From NCBI GenBank assembly GCA_930367215.1, contig OV884060.1:175409253-175473252 (forward strand): a stretch of DNA of 64,000 nucleotides. Direction: 5' to 3'. The stretch comes from Pollenia angustigena (lineage: Eukaryota > Arthropoda > Insecta > Diptera > Polleniidae). Positions 25,150 through 35,282 of this stretch are shown here, in pieces. A model generated the notes under the pieces. It was given only the letters and a program-made list of their open reading frames with translations. It ran no database searches and was not told the DNA's origin. How positions within the stretch are numbered: position 1 is the first letter of the stretch; each line of letters begins with the position of its first letter. The translations under genes were made by a program, and so were the position numbers.

Positions 25150-25270
25150 TTTTTAATTTGGTAATACGTTTGATATATCGATACATTGATTTGAAATATT
25201 TAATATCGATACTCTTAAAAAATATCGATTCGGTATATATCGATATATTTTTTAAATTTGCCCATCCCTA
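24506..25270. mobile_element. hAT-type MITE with TATCGATA repeats
   Basis: The ends TAGGAATGGGCAAA and TTTGCCCATCCCTA are inverted, and the element is flanked by the 8-bp direct repeat CTTGCAAC (24498-24505 and 25271-25278), as expected for hAT. Both subterminal regions are packed with ATATCGATAT-type sites (24530-24630 and 25170-25255). A (TA)n microsatellite lies in the middle. Non-autonomous. Confidence 0.8.
25094..25145 (+). repeat. (TA)n microsatellite
   Basis: An uninterrupted TA dinucleotide run of about 50 bp inside the hAT MITE. Confidence 0.9.
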
Positions 25271-25301
25271 CTTGCAACCGTTGATTTTTTTGTAATGCTA
25301 T

Positions 25302-25778
25302 GTTCATACGACGCGACGTTATAAACCACTCGTTTCGCTCGTTGAAACTAGTTTGCCAAACATGCTGTTCATACGATTCATTCCTGTTTCATTTTGACAT
25401 TTTTTTTTGTGTTGTTAGTGTGATTTTTTTTAAATAAATAAAAAAGTAAATAAAACTTAAACATATATTATTTAACACTTTTATTGATATTATTATGTTA
25501 TAATTATCACTTTATTTTATTAGACATCAAGTTTTATTTTGTTTTTTTCTTTGTTTTGCTTTTTTTTGAGAGCTAGTTCAGATAAACTAACGATAAATGT
25601 TATCAAAATTGGAGATGATAGTACATTTTTCCTGTTTCGCAGCCTGTTTCAAAATGAAACGACCTGTTTCGCTCACAAAATTTTGTATGGGGAAACAAGT
25701 CGTTTCAAACATGTTTGGGGCGCGAAACAGGAATAAGAGAGCGAAACACGAATATTGCTGTCCGTGTGAACATGGTAT
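25302..25778. mobile_element. Foldback MITE with CCTGTTTC repeats
   Basis: Begins GCTATGTTCATACGACGCG and ends with an inverted, diverged GTCCGTGTGAACATGGT. Both arms carry repeated CCTGTTTC/GAAACAGG and TTTCGCTC motifs (25330-25400 and 25630-25745). Two short plus-strand ORFs overlap the arms but follow the repeats and are not considered genes. Confidence 0.5.
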
Positions 25779-25792
25779 ATGTGTTTGTTACA

Positions 25793-26291
25793 AAGGATGT
25801 TTTTTAGAGTGTCACAACTTTGAGTTGGCATCACTGTTTTATATGAGCACCCATTTAACAGCTGATAGTTGCTTTTTGTTTAGTTTGGTTTGAAATTTCA
25901 TTATGAATCGACTTACACCAGAGCAACGCGTACAAATTGTTGAAATTTTTAATCAAAATAGTTCGGCGAATGGGCTGAAGCACAAATTGATATTGATTTT
26001 GAATTTCCACTCAAAAGTTTATTTTCCGATGAACCCCATTTCTGGTTGAATGGGTACGTAAATAAGCAGAATTGTCGCATTTGGAGTGGATAGAATCGAC
26101 AAGCTTTTGTCGAAGAACCATTACATGCACAAAAATTATTATTTGGTGCGCTTTATGGGCTGCCGGAGTCATTGGCCCATATGTCTTCAAAAACGTTGAT
26201 TGTCAGAATGCGAAAAGTTGTTGAAAATTGGCGCCTTCAACACGCCAGCCGTGGCATAAAAAACTCAGTCAACAAAATACACCCTTTTTTA
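25793..26291 (+). pseudogene. Rosa-like mariner, internally deleted copy
   Basis: TIR-like ends are AAGGATGTTTTTTAGAGTG and an inverted CACCCTTTTTTA. An ATG near 25904 opens a peptide starting MNRLTPEQRVQIVEIFNQNS, then jumps past the DNA-binding region to FPLKSLFSDEPHFWLNG (first catalytic Asp) and VNKQNCRIWS. After frameshifts the C-terminal part is lost except traces. It shares its 5' leader with the outer mariner at 31107-34160. Dead. Confidence 0.65.
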
Positions 26292-26615
26292 GAAATCTGT
26301 TCTTCGCCGAAATAAGTTAGTAAATGTGTATATACGAATGCAAAGGAAAATTTATAAGATGGTTGGTGTTTGTAAAGTTATTGCTTGGAGTGAAAATAAT
26401 ATATCTGATAATGAGATTTGGCATTGCGAAAATGCAGGGACAAGGCATTACAGAAATCCCTTAAAGCAAAAAAACTAATTTAAAATAAATAAAAACTTAC
26501 TATAGGTTATGTATGTACACATATTCAAAGTGATTTGAAATACATACTTATTTTATATTGTTTCGATTATGTAAACTTTTCCATTGAGTGAACAAGCCCT
26601 GTCTGAAGTACTGTA

Positions 26616-27640
26616 AATTTAAATTTTTTAAAGTTCTAAACTCAAAATAAGTTAAATTTTATACGCACACCACCATAACTGGGGGAGGGGGTAATTTGCG
26701 TTTGTGCTAATGTGTGTAAAACTTTAAAATATTTGTTCAATATTTTACTGACGGATCAAATAATTGGAAATCTAAATTTCAGCTATCAATTTTACAAGAG
26801 AAAGAAGTTATCGAATCTTAACCGGAATTGACCACTGTGCATTAGTACATTAAAATTTTATTCAAGAGATTTTAAAAGCAAGTGATTTCAAATCACGTGC
26901 TATAAAAATCAAACGTGTGACCTTGCGGTGTTTGGAAAATCACGCCGTTTTTGTGTTTCTCGGCGAAAGCTTGAATAAATGCTTTACAACACTGAAAAAA
27001 TTATTTCGATTCGTTCGGTTTCGACTGAATCGAAAAAGTATTCGATCACGACTGCAAGAATTAGTTTCCTGGTTCATGAAATCAAAAACGATTGTGATAG
27101 ATTTTGAGCTGTGTCTGTTTATGATTTAGTGTGCGATATATACGTAAGTTGTTATATCAAAAGTCCATAGATATCAATCTTTGCAAAGTATAGCCGCTTA
27201 TTTTTAAACAATTCTTAACAATTTTTAAACAAAAACGAGGTTTTAATCTAACAAATTAATTTTATTACAACCAGTTTATTATATCCAGCATAAAAATAAC
27301 GAACAAACGTTAATACCGCTTAAAGTGTTAGTAAGACAAAAAAGGGGTTCCTATTCGAAATTTTTTTTTTTCGGAAATTTCCAGAAAATAATTTATGAGT
27401 TGTCGGAACTTTTTATACGAAAAATTTTAAAGTTTCGTACAGTTATGATACAACCTGCGATTTTATCGCTATAGAATTAAAAGTTACTCAAGAAAAATAT
27501 TCCAATCGGAGAAAATTATTATGTAAAGAGTACAAATGTGGAATTCTGAATTCATTTTCAATATTCCCTTTAGTTTTCCAGTTTCATTAAAAAAAATCTT
27601 TACATTTTATTCTTACCATAAAAAATACATAGAGTAGTTG
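26616..27640. other. Non-coding stretch with TCACGTG motifs
   Basis: No supported gene. At 26880-26960, AATCACGTG and AATCACG...TTTTTGTGTTTCTCG resemble parts of the palindromic MITE at 60828-61046 and may be a decayed copy. Confidence 0.4.
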
Positions 27641-27970
27641 CGTTGATGATTACAGAATCGCTTCGATCTACGCCGACAAAGGCACTGTACACTAAGTTGA
27701 ACTGGTTTACCTCATGTCTGAATAGCTGACTCTGAGCTCAATGATCTTGCCAAGGTCACACTAGATACGTCGGGTTACCTGGCAGGAATGGTTTATTGTA
27801 CTCCGGAACCACTTGATCATGCACGTTCTCTGGAACCATCCCTAAGACCTAAACGAATGGTGGTAAGAGGGGAAGTATGGTAGGTAGAGGTTTCTTCAAC
27901 ATGAAAGTGGGAATAAAGAACCATTTAGGCTTGCACTTGCAAATTTCCACAATTAGCCGGACAGCGAATA
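27640..27970. other. GC-richer decayed segment, possibly old TE coding
   Basis: Base composition is more balanced than around it, as in old coding DNA, but every frame has stops. With 29045-29780, which looks similar in composition, it may be one old element split by the insertion at 27974-29043. Family not identified. Confidence 0.3.
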
Positions 27971-28347
27971 GTACACGCAGAGAAAAAACATGATTACTGA
28001 GTGGTCACTACGACCATTTTTATTCATATTTGCCTTATATGTTTACCCTAATAATTTTATTATAGTCCTAATATAATTTGAAAAAATATTTTTTGTCCTT
28101 AAAATTTTTAAAATCACTATAATCATATTTTATGGTGTTTTACACCTAAAAAGTTACTCTGATATAGCTAAACATATTAAATTATGGGAAATGTTTGCTG
28201 CTATAATAAATATATTTTCAACTATACATTTAAAATCATAATACTAGTTGCACACAAAAAGTATGTTTAATACCATAATTTTTATTTGCTTTAAAATACA
28301 TTATCTAAATGAGCAAACATTTGTTGTTAAAACCAACAGTGTGTGTT

Positions 28348-28386
28348 TATAAAGAAACAAAATTTCTTCCGTCCGCGAGCATCAGT
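28348..28386 (+). promoter_or_regulatory. TATA-like box and initiator-like site of the mini-gene
   Basis: TATAAAG at 28348-28354 is followed by TCAGTT at 28382-28387, which fits the insect initiator TCAGTY. The spacing (about 36 bp from T to the initiator A) is slightly long. Predicted only from motifs. Confidence 0.3.
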
Positions 28387-28398
28387 TAATCGGCAAAC

Positions 28399-28739
28399 AT
28401 GGATGATTACAAAATAATTAAGAAGTTTTTCGGGAGAAAAAGGCCATGCTGCGATGCAAAACTTACAAAATTAATTAGTTTATTGAAACAGGTAAGTTAT
28501 TAATATAAAATTATAATCAAGTATAAATATGCAATAACGTTGCCTTTCTAACAGCCAAGAAAACCTACAACATTGAAGCCGTCTTGGAAATTATTTCAAT
28601 TGCTGGTCCAGAGTGTATTAAAATAGTGGATTTTTTAATAGAAAAAAAGTAAGTTTGTCTTCACTTTATTTTTACAAGTGCTAAATTTATGTATTTAATG
28701 TTATTTTTTAATATATGTATATATTTTAGATGTATTTGA
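28399..28739 (+). CDS. Putative spliced small protein (61-63 aa) inside a TIR element
   Basis: An ATG at 28399 in good insect context (CAAACATGG) opens 31 codons ending exactly at CAG/GTAAGT (donor at 28492). The frame resumes after an acceptor at 28558-28559 (CCAAG), 29 codons run to a second strong donor (GTAAGT at 28649), and a third exon after TATATTTTAG at 28729 adds three codons and a stop (28737-28739). If the second intron is retained, a stop follows at once. The peptide is lysine-rich and probably helical: MDDYKIIKKFF...KLTKLISLLKQ, then IEAVLEIISIAGPECIKIV. The last part recalls the GP-containing helices of CARD-like death folds, but this is a weak resemblance. AATAAA follows near 28758. 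The nearer acceptor (AG at 28554) would shift the frame. No known family identified. Confidence 0.35.
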
Positions 28740-29044
28740 ATTATATTTGTGTTTTTAATAAAAAATATATTCTTGATATTAAATATTTTATTGGTTTTAT
28801 TGTGACAACCATATAACATGTTAAAATAGACATGTTGCATGGTGTTAGGAAATATAGAAACATGGTTTGAATAATCGTTTGCGTTTTTCTTCTGAACATA
28901 ATAATATGTTTGAGACAATAATTAGCTATAACATTATTCTGAACATATATTGTTACTTAAGACGTGTTTGACACAATCATAACCACAAACATTAATGATA
29001 GTTTGCGATTCTGATTGTATCAACCATGTTTTTTTTTTGCGTGT

Positions 29045-29780
29045 ATTTATAGAGAGATATATGTATACATATTTACAGACAGCTGGTGTTTTCACGTCGT
29101 CAAAGTTTACTCTGGAATGCCGAATATCTCTAAACGAGGTTGCGAAACTTTTTAAGGTACGCTGTCATGGACATTATGGCACATAGGTTGCCTGGCAAAC
29201 AATGTCATGGACATTATGGCACAGTGGTTGCCTGGGAAACCACACTGCATATGGCCTACCCAAACTGTGTTGTCTTTTGGAAGACATTTTTGTTGACGGC
29301 CTACATGGCATTTCAATGGCTCGCTGCAAAACTCTCATTAAACGAGAGTCGTACAGGAATGCTTTATCGAGATTGCAAGGTAAAAATACGTGATCGTTGG
29401 CCAAAACTTGATGGCCTGGTTATGACACGGGTTAGTCTCGCGTGACACCTGGGTTGGGTAGAGACCTGATTAGGACAGTGATATCGGTCATTACAGGTAA
29501 CTGGTAGATATGGACCTGTGCGAAAAGGATGGGACTAGATTATAGTGACACTTTCTCTGCAAACACCCTGGTCTCAGAGAGATCAGGATGAGGCATTTTC
29601 GATTAACAGAATTGCCCCTTTTGGAAGTTCTATCTAAAGAAGGATTTAATTCGGTCTTTCTTTTCAGCGGGGAGTCAAAGTGGGTGGAGACTGCAATGAT
29701 GTCTAGGGAGCAGTCCGGTGAACACAGCCTTAGCTCTATTCACTGGCTGAGGGAATCAAAGGGCAAAGTGAAAATTTACA
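29045..29780 (+). other. GC-richer decayed segment with 41-bp tandem duplication
   Basis: Contains two adjacent copies of a unit beginning GTCATGGACATTATGGCACA (29166 and 29204 region) and overlapping open frames on both strands. Composition suggests old coding sequence, possibly a LINE, but no diagnostic RT or endonuclease motif was found. May be the other half of 27640-27970. Confidence 0.35.
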
Positions 29781-30985
29781 CATTTGTCAATTCGTACCGT
29801 TTTTTTTATTCGTTTTTTGAGTAAAAAGTGAACATTTTTTGCATAATACATTTGCTGGAGAAGTTAAAAACGTTTTTATTTCATTTGGTTTCTGTGACAC
29901 ACCTGAATATTTAAAAAGCTTTCCGAGAAATCATAAATCGGCTAATTTAGAAAAACATTTAAGTGATGACACCTTTTTCTATATCTAGATGTTAGATTAC
30001 GTAGGTAAGGAAAGTTTGAAGGCAAACAAAATGCATTTTTCACTTTAAAATCCGGTCATGATTGGTAAATAAGCGAAATTTTTGCTCAAAATTTCAATTG
30101 CTTCTCTGTTACTCAAGTTCGATAGTATGTTCCCCGTTTAATATGCAAAACGGATTTCAAAAAATACCAACCAATTAATATTATCTGGTAACAATGGGCA
30201 TAACAGGATCTCTGATACTTTATAACAGCATGCATTTCATATTCTTTACAAAACAGTCGGGGAACAAATACCGGATATAAAAAACAACATACATTCCTAA
30301 AAATAAAAAAAAGTCTGAAAATATAGAAACCCTACAAATAATAAAAACTCACAGAAAATTCGATAAAAAGCGTGTAATAAAAACAAATAACTCAAATAAT
30401 ATTAATCTAAAATTTTATTACGACAATGCTCAAGAATTAGAGATATTGTATGGTTAACTAAAAAAAGATAAAACCAATTAGTAAAACCTCATTTACGATC
30501 ATATTAACACTCACACACGCTAAGATATTTGTACATGCTCGCTTTAATTTAATACAAATTGTTTTTATTTTTTTATCATGTTTGTTTTATCTAAAGCAAA
30601 AAGTAAATTTTTTAAATCGTTTGGTTGCACGCGCTTTTTTCTCCGGTGGTCAATGGTTAATTTGTTACTTTTTAAGTAATTTCATTAATATGAGCTGATA
30701 AAGTTAATTGATTTAATAATTATTATTTTGCAACAACAACTTAGAATACTTTAGTTGGCTATGCAAAACTTTCGACATCCTTAAGGAAGAATTAGAATTT
30801 CTTGGAAGTGAACCTTTTATAAAATCAATCATAGATTATGAAGCATTCTTTATAAAATCTGACATTAAAATTTCTAGTTGTATATTAAATTATTTTTGCC
30901 AAAATTAATGAAATACTATTTGTCAAGGTTTTAACTGAATTGGAGTTTTTTTCGGAAGTTGGCTGTATGGGCGAACTTATAGCAA
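29781..30985. other. AT-rich non-coding stretch
   Basis: No supported gene or bounded element. Confidence 0.4.
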
Positions 30986-30987
30986 AT

Positions 30988-31084
30988 TATTTACCCCCAT
31001 ATTCATAAAAAAATTTTTGATTTATAAAAGGTTATTGAACAAATTTTCATAGAAAATGTTTTTTATGAATATGGGGGTAATTGA
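30988..31084. repeat. Hairpin MITE with ACCCCCATATTCATAAA arms
   Basis: Arms TTACCCCCATATTCATAAAA (30991) and TTTTATGAATATGGGGGTAA (to 31080) are perfect inverted repeats around a ~45-bp loop. A single end-like piece (GCCCCGTATTCATAAACG) is at 41161. Too short to code. Confidence 0.75.
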
Positions 31085-32482
31085 TTTACTGTAAACGTTC
31101 TATATAAAGGGTGTTTTTTTTTATAGAGAGACACAAGTTTAAGTCATAATAAAACGAAGAAGTATATTCAATATCAATGAAACGGGCTTTATTGAAAAGA
31201 AACTTTTATGAAATTAATGTTTAAATATGATTTCTGCCATGTGGCCGCCACGGCTGGCGCGTAGAAGACGCAATCTGGAACAGCAATTTCGCCGATAACT
31301 CTTTGAATGTTGATTTCGAAGTGTTCAATTTTTGTGGCTTATCGATGTAGACAACACGCAGAGAAAAAATATGGTTGGGCATGGTTAAGGCAACAACACT
31401 ATGTTTATTGTAACCATATATTGTTGTTTTACACGAATAATTGTAATTTTATCTAATATCAGCAATATTACAGTTACTTTAAACATATCCATGTTTATCG
31501 CAATTATACATTTGAGCATTGTTGACTGAAAAAAATTATTTTTCTAATAACTAAAAAATGATAATTTTCAAAACATATTATTTTACTCACAACCATATCA
31601 TGATATATTATAGCCAGAACATGATATCTTTCTATACATTTATCATAATAAGTTTAAAATGCAATCGAAATATCTTTACTCTAATAAAATTATGTTAGCG
31701 CCATTTGTAAAATAATTTTGAATCAGTTGTGTCGTTTATTTTAAATATCGAACTATTTGTTAGTGAGTTGTTGAACCACAATTAAAAAAACAAAATACCC
31801 TTAAAAAATTTATTAAATCAAAAAAAAAAAAAAGGAAATTGTATTAATGTACATTATCGATGCAAAGAAATTTTAACTTAGATTTTATTGTTGTAACAGC
31901 ACCACTTTATCATAATATGATTACTTCTAAATTTATTATAGTTAACATGACAATAATATGGTTACTTATCATCTTATTATGATTAGCATGACAATAATTT
32001 AATTACTTCTTAACTTATAATTATTATTAACATGGTAAGAATATAATTAAGAGAAAAATACTATAATGTAATATTACACTCATAAAATTATTACAGTAAC
32101 TGATTGTAGGTTATTAAATTCGTTTTCGGTACTGTTAAAATTGAATAAAAATATAGTTATTTTACGAATAAATTTATTTTTCAACATTTATGTTTGTTAT
32201 TAAAAAAACAAACTACCAAAAAATAATGTTTTCCGTATTTTTTTTTGTTAATTTGTTTGATTTTTATCGGTTAAAATATATTTTTTAAAAGTAAAAACTA
32301 TTCAATTTTAACGAATATGATGTTCATTAATAAAAAACTTAGAAATTACTGAAAAAATCATTTGTTTTAAATGAAATGTAAATGATCCGTTTTTTAAATG
32401 AATTTTAATTTGTTTCAAATGAATTTTCGTTTGAATTTAACTACATAATATTTTGAGTGTACGAATATATTTGGTCATAATA

Positions 32483-33413
32483 TCGGGTGATTTTTTAGCT
32501 ATTATCTTTTTGTCAACACTGGTTTAAACAGCTGACGCACGTTTCGTGTTTTGTTTCACTGTCAAACATCTTCAGTTTGGGTTATAATTTAACCATGAAT
32601 CGTCTTACAATCGAACAACGTGTGCAAATTATTGAATTTTATTATCAAAATGCGTGCTCTGTTAAGAAAGTTCATCGCGCGCTTTTTCTGTTCAGCGACG
32701 AAGATCATTTTTGGCTCAATGGGTACGTTAATAAGCAGAATTGTCGATTTTGGGGTGAAGATCAGCCAGAAGTATTGCAAGAGCTACCAATGCGTCCAGA
32801 AAAAGTCACAGTTTGGTGCGGTTTATGGGCTGGTGGCATCATTGGACCGTACTTCTTCGAAGATGATGCGAATCGTAACGTAACTGTGAATGGTGAGCGC
32901 TGCCGTGAGATGATATCCAACTTTTTTTTTGCCCAAAATGTAAGAGCTTGACTTGCATGACATGTGGTTTAAACAAGACGTTGCCACATGCCACACAGCA
33001 CGCTTAACAATGGACTTATGGAGAGGTGAGTTCGGTGAACATTTTATTTCACGTTCGGGACCGGTCAATTGGCCGCCTAGATCGTGCGATTTAACGCCTT
33101 TAGACTATTTTTTGATGGGCTATGTTAAAGCTTATGTCTATACACACATGCCCGCTTCAATTGACGCATTGGAAGACAACATTGAAGCATTTACTCATGA
33201 AATACCGGCCGAAATGTTGGAAAGAGTATGCCAAAATTGGACTAAGCGGATGGACCATTTGAGGCGCAGCCACGGTCAACATTTGCATGAAATAATCTTC
33301 AAACATTAACTTATATAGACCGTACTATCGATTCAAATAAAAATTTCATGAATTTTTCTGAATTTTATGTGTTTTTTTTTAAACTTTCCTATAGCTCTTA
33401 AAAAATCACCCCT
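32483..33413 (+). mobile_element. Inner rosa-like (DD41D) mariner, best-preserved copy
   Basis: The left end TCGGGTGATTTTTTAGCTAT and right end (inverted) AGGGGTGATTTTTTAAGAGC form TIRs flanked by TA (32481-32482, 33414-33415). The 931-bp element carries the transposase remnant at 32595-33309. It is intact in outline but internally deleted, so it was probably moved by transposase from a full-length relative. Confidence 0.8.
32595..33309 (+). pseudogene. DD41D mariner transposase with three lesions
   Basis: Starts MNRLTIEQRVQIIEFYYQN and then jumps, without the rest of the helix-turn-helix domain, to LFSDEDHFWLNGYVNKQNCRF (first Asp). VTVWCGLWAGGIIGPYFF follows. A T-run near 32922-32930 shifts the frame and a TAA interrupts a few codons later, before MWFKQDVATCHTA (second Asp). 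The third Asp is in CDLTPLDYFLMGYVK; 41 residues lie between the second and third Asp, which defines the DD41D (rosa) group. The C-terminus SHGQHLHEIIFKH is intact. All three catalytic residues remain but the protein cannot be made. Confidence 0.8.
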
Positions 33414-34174
33414 TATAACTCAAAAACAATCCTAGAATGGTGACTACAATCATGAATCTTATTGTAATATGTTGCTCTTAGAATATGTTTACCACAACCA
33501 TATTTTTTCTTTGCGTGAAGTGACTAAACAAAACACCAAAGAAAACAATCCAATGGGGTTAAATCACCCGATCTTGATGGCCAATTAATTGGGCCATTAC
33601 GTGAAATAATTTTTTCATCAAAAGTTTCTTTGAGTAAATCAATTGTAACACCCGCGGTGTGGATGTGGCTCAGTCCTGTTGGAACCACATAGCATTAAGA
33701 TTAATGCCACGTAATTGAGGTACGAAAAAATTTCGCATCATGTTCCTATACCTTTCAACATTGACAGTAACATTCTGACCAGCATCGTTTTGAAGACATA
33801 TAGGCCAATGACTTCGGCAGCCCATAAAGCGCACCAAACAATAATTTTCTGTAAATGTGTTTTACCAAAACCTTGTGGATTCTCCTTACTCCTACTGCGA
33901 CAATTCTGCTTATTTACGTACCCATTCAACCAGAAATGGGCTTCATCGGGAAAACAATTTTTAATTTTTTGAATTTTGAATTGAACAATTATTTTGATAA
34001 AAAATTTCAGCACTTTTGCACGCGTTTCTCTAGTGTAAGTCGATTCATAGTGAAATTTCAAAGCAAACTTAACAAAAATCAACTATCTGCTGTTTAATGG
34101 GTGCTCAAATTAAGCAGTGTTGCCATCTCAAATTCGTGACGCTCTATAAAAAACACAATTTATTAAGAAACATA

Positions 34175-34620
34175 TGTATATTGTCTTTGTCTGGGAGGTA
34201 CAACTCCCAGTTATGTTATAACAACCACTTTTGGATGGATATTGTGTACTTACAACCCAGCTGCGTGTACCAAATTTGAAAAATGTTTCTTCTACCGTTC
34301 TCCAGATATAAAGCTTTATATTTGGAACCACACCCACTGTTACAATCCCGCCCACCCTCGCCAGATGGCATAAATTGCGGCGAAGCTGTTTAATACGATT
34401 TTCCAGCTATATCGAAATCAACTTTGTACTTGTATGGAAGGTTGAACCCCATTCACGCCCACATTTTGTTGGATGTTGTGTACTGATGACTTATATGCTT
34501 GTACCGTTTTTGGAAACTTTGGTTCTTGCCGTTCTCCAGATATACAAAAATCTATGTCTTTTTATGTGAGGTGACACGCCTACTTCTCCGATTCTGTCCA
34601 GATATGTGCTGTATTTATAA
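34175..34620 (+). repeat. Imperfect duplication with CCGTTCTCCAGATATA
   Basis: CTACCGTTCTCCAGATATAA (34291 region) and TTGCCGTTCTCCAGATATAC (34529 region) mark two diverged units of about 240 bp, each with TGGATG-TTGTGTACT and a run of C-rich words. Open frames here follow the repeat. Confidence 0.4.
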
Positions 34621-34849
34621 CCCAACTTTACACTCGATCCGTACACAAATCAACCCGAAGCGGTATTAATAGTACGGTCAGTACGGATTTTCTTGAATAA
34701 AGAACAGAAAGATTGATTAAAGTACGGATTTTCAATCGCGAAATAATTTAATTATAATATTATTATAATTCCCGAAATAGTCCGAATATGAGATTGATTT
34801 ATGTAAAGCCAAGATTAAATCAATCTCAAAATGCGCTTGATTAATATAT

Positions 34850-34853
34850 GTAT
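34850..34853 (+). repeat. Gypsy target-site duplication, left copy
   Basis: GTAT directly before the left LTR, repeated at 40769-40772 after the right LTR. Four-bp duplications are typical of Ty3/Gypsy integrases. Confidence 0.9.
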
Positions 34854-35269
34854 TGTTACGTTTTTCCTTTAATAAACGCGTTTGAGTTCTTTTAATTGCA
34901 AATCCGAATAAAAACACACACTTATTCAACTTAACAAACTTTATTGAAATTAATTATTTTGTTCACAATTGTTAGTTACGAACAGAACCGTTTTTCAAAA
35001 ACAGACTAAAACTAATTTTACATGAGTCACCCCTTTTTATATTTCATAATTATTTCTAGATTTTTCCTGAACCTTCCCGTAAAAACTATTTATTATGTTC
35101 TATAACCATTTCTAGAAATTACTGGGAAATTTATATAGGAATTATTTTTAAAATAACAGTTGTGTTGAAAATTATACATGACAATTTTAAGTAACATAAA
35201 ACTATAACTTACAAGATAACTTATAACTATAACTATAAATAATTCTAAGATAATTTAACTTTCGTAACA
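34854..35269 (-). repeat. Gypsy 3' LTR
   Basis: 416 bp, from TGTTACG to CGTAACA, apparently identical base for base to the other LTR at 40353-40768. On the minus strand it has a TATAAAAAG box (about 35033-35042) and, downstream, CAATAAAG (about 34939-34946) as a polyadenylation signal. Being the 3' LTR of a minus-strand element, this copy supplies the poly(A) site. Confidence 0.95.
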
Positions 35270-35282
35270 CTGCCCTCCACTT
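35270..35282 (-). promoter_or_regulatory. Polypurine tract
   Basis: On the minus strand AAGTGGAGGGCAG abuts the 3' LTR. It would prime plus-strand DNA synthesis. It starts right at the pol stop codon (TAA at 35283-35281). Confidence 0.75.

Larger units (their letters stand above)
24379..26613. mobile_element. Possible pogo/Tigger-like shell element
   Basis: The left end CAGTAGACGCTCGGTTATAT recalls pogo/Tigger termini and is preceded by TA. At the right, an inverted CAGTACTTCAGACAGGGC-type end is followed by TA. Identity between the two ends is limited beyond CAGTA. Inside lie a hAT MITE (24506-25270), a foldback MITE (25302-25778) and a broken mariner (25793-26291), leaving little original sequence. 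No pogo transposase was recognised. Confidence 0.4.
27974..29043. mobile_element. CACGCAGAGAAAAAA-ended TIR element, copy A, with mini-gene
   Basis: The left end CACGCAGAGAAAAAACATG is matched by an inverted right end CACGCAAAAAAAAAACATGG. The flanks show TA on both sides. The interior is AT-rich with repeated ATAATCATAATATG-like words. A second copy with the same ends is at 31355-33517. Unlike that copy, this one contains a compact, apparently spliced small gene (28399-28739) with a TATA-like box and poly(A) signal. Superfamily unresolved. Confidence 0.65.
31355..33517. mobile_element. CACGCAGAGAAAAAA-ended TIR element, copy B
   Basis: The left end CACGCAGAGAAAAAATATGG and right end (inverted) CACGCAAAGAAAAAATATGG are nearly identical. 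It inserted into the outer mariner and was itself hit by the inner mariner (32483-33413); without that it is about 1.23 kb. The interior has many ATAATATGGTTACTT and TTATTATGATTA words. The mini-gene of copy A is not visible here. Confidence 0.7.
31219..34048 (-). pseudogene. Outer mariner transposase pseudogene
   Basis: Minus-strand remains: MNRLTLEKRVQK near the start, then a jump over the DNA-binding domain to FPDEAHFWLNGYVNKQNCR (first Asp) and IIVWCALWAAEVIG, then decayed second-Asp region, then GDLTPLDCFLW (third Asp), insertion, VYIDKP and the conserved C-terminus SRGGHMAEIIFKH. Several stops and frameshifts. Same internal deletion type as the copies at 25793 and 32595. Confidence 0.7.
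31107..34160 (-). mobile_element. Outer rosa-like mariner, interrupted
   Basis: The left end AAGGGTGTTTTTTTTTATAG and right end (inverted) AATTGTGTTTTTTATAGAGC form TIRs flanked by TA. On the minus strand an ATG at 34048 starts the transposase (pseudogene at 31219-34048). The element is split at 31354/33518 by a CACGCAGAG-ended element; the coding sequence resumes on each side (LTPLDCFLWCFV on one side, VYIDKP on the other) and ends in SRGGHMAEIIFKH then a stop at 31219. Without the insertion it would be about 890 bp. Confidence 0.75.

Noticed and set aside
25017..25295. 92-aa ORF with a Tyr-Ile repeat
   Set aside because: The repeat is the translated (TA)n microsatellite inside the hAT MITE.
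29045..29780. Overlapping ORFs as a functional gene
   Set aside because: Open frames on both strands are short, no catalytic or domain motif was found, and a 41-bp tandem duplication disrupts the region.
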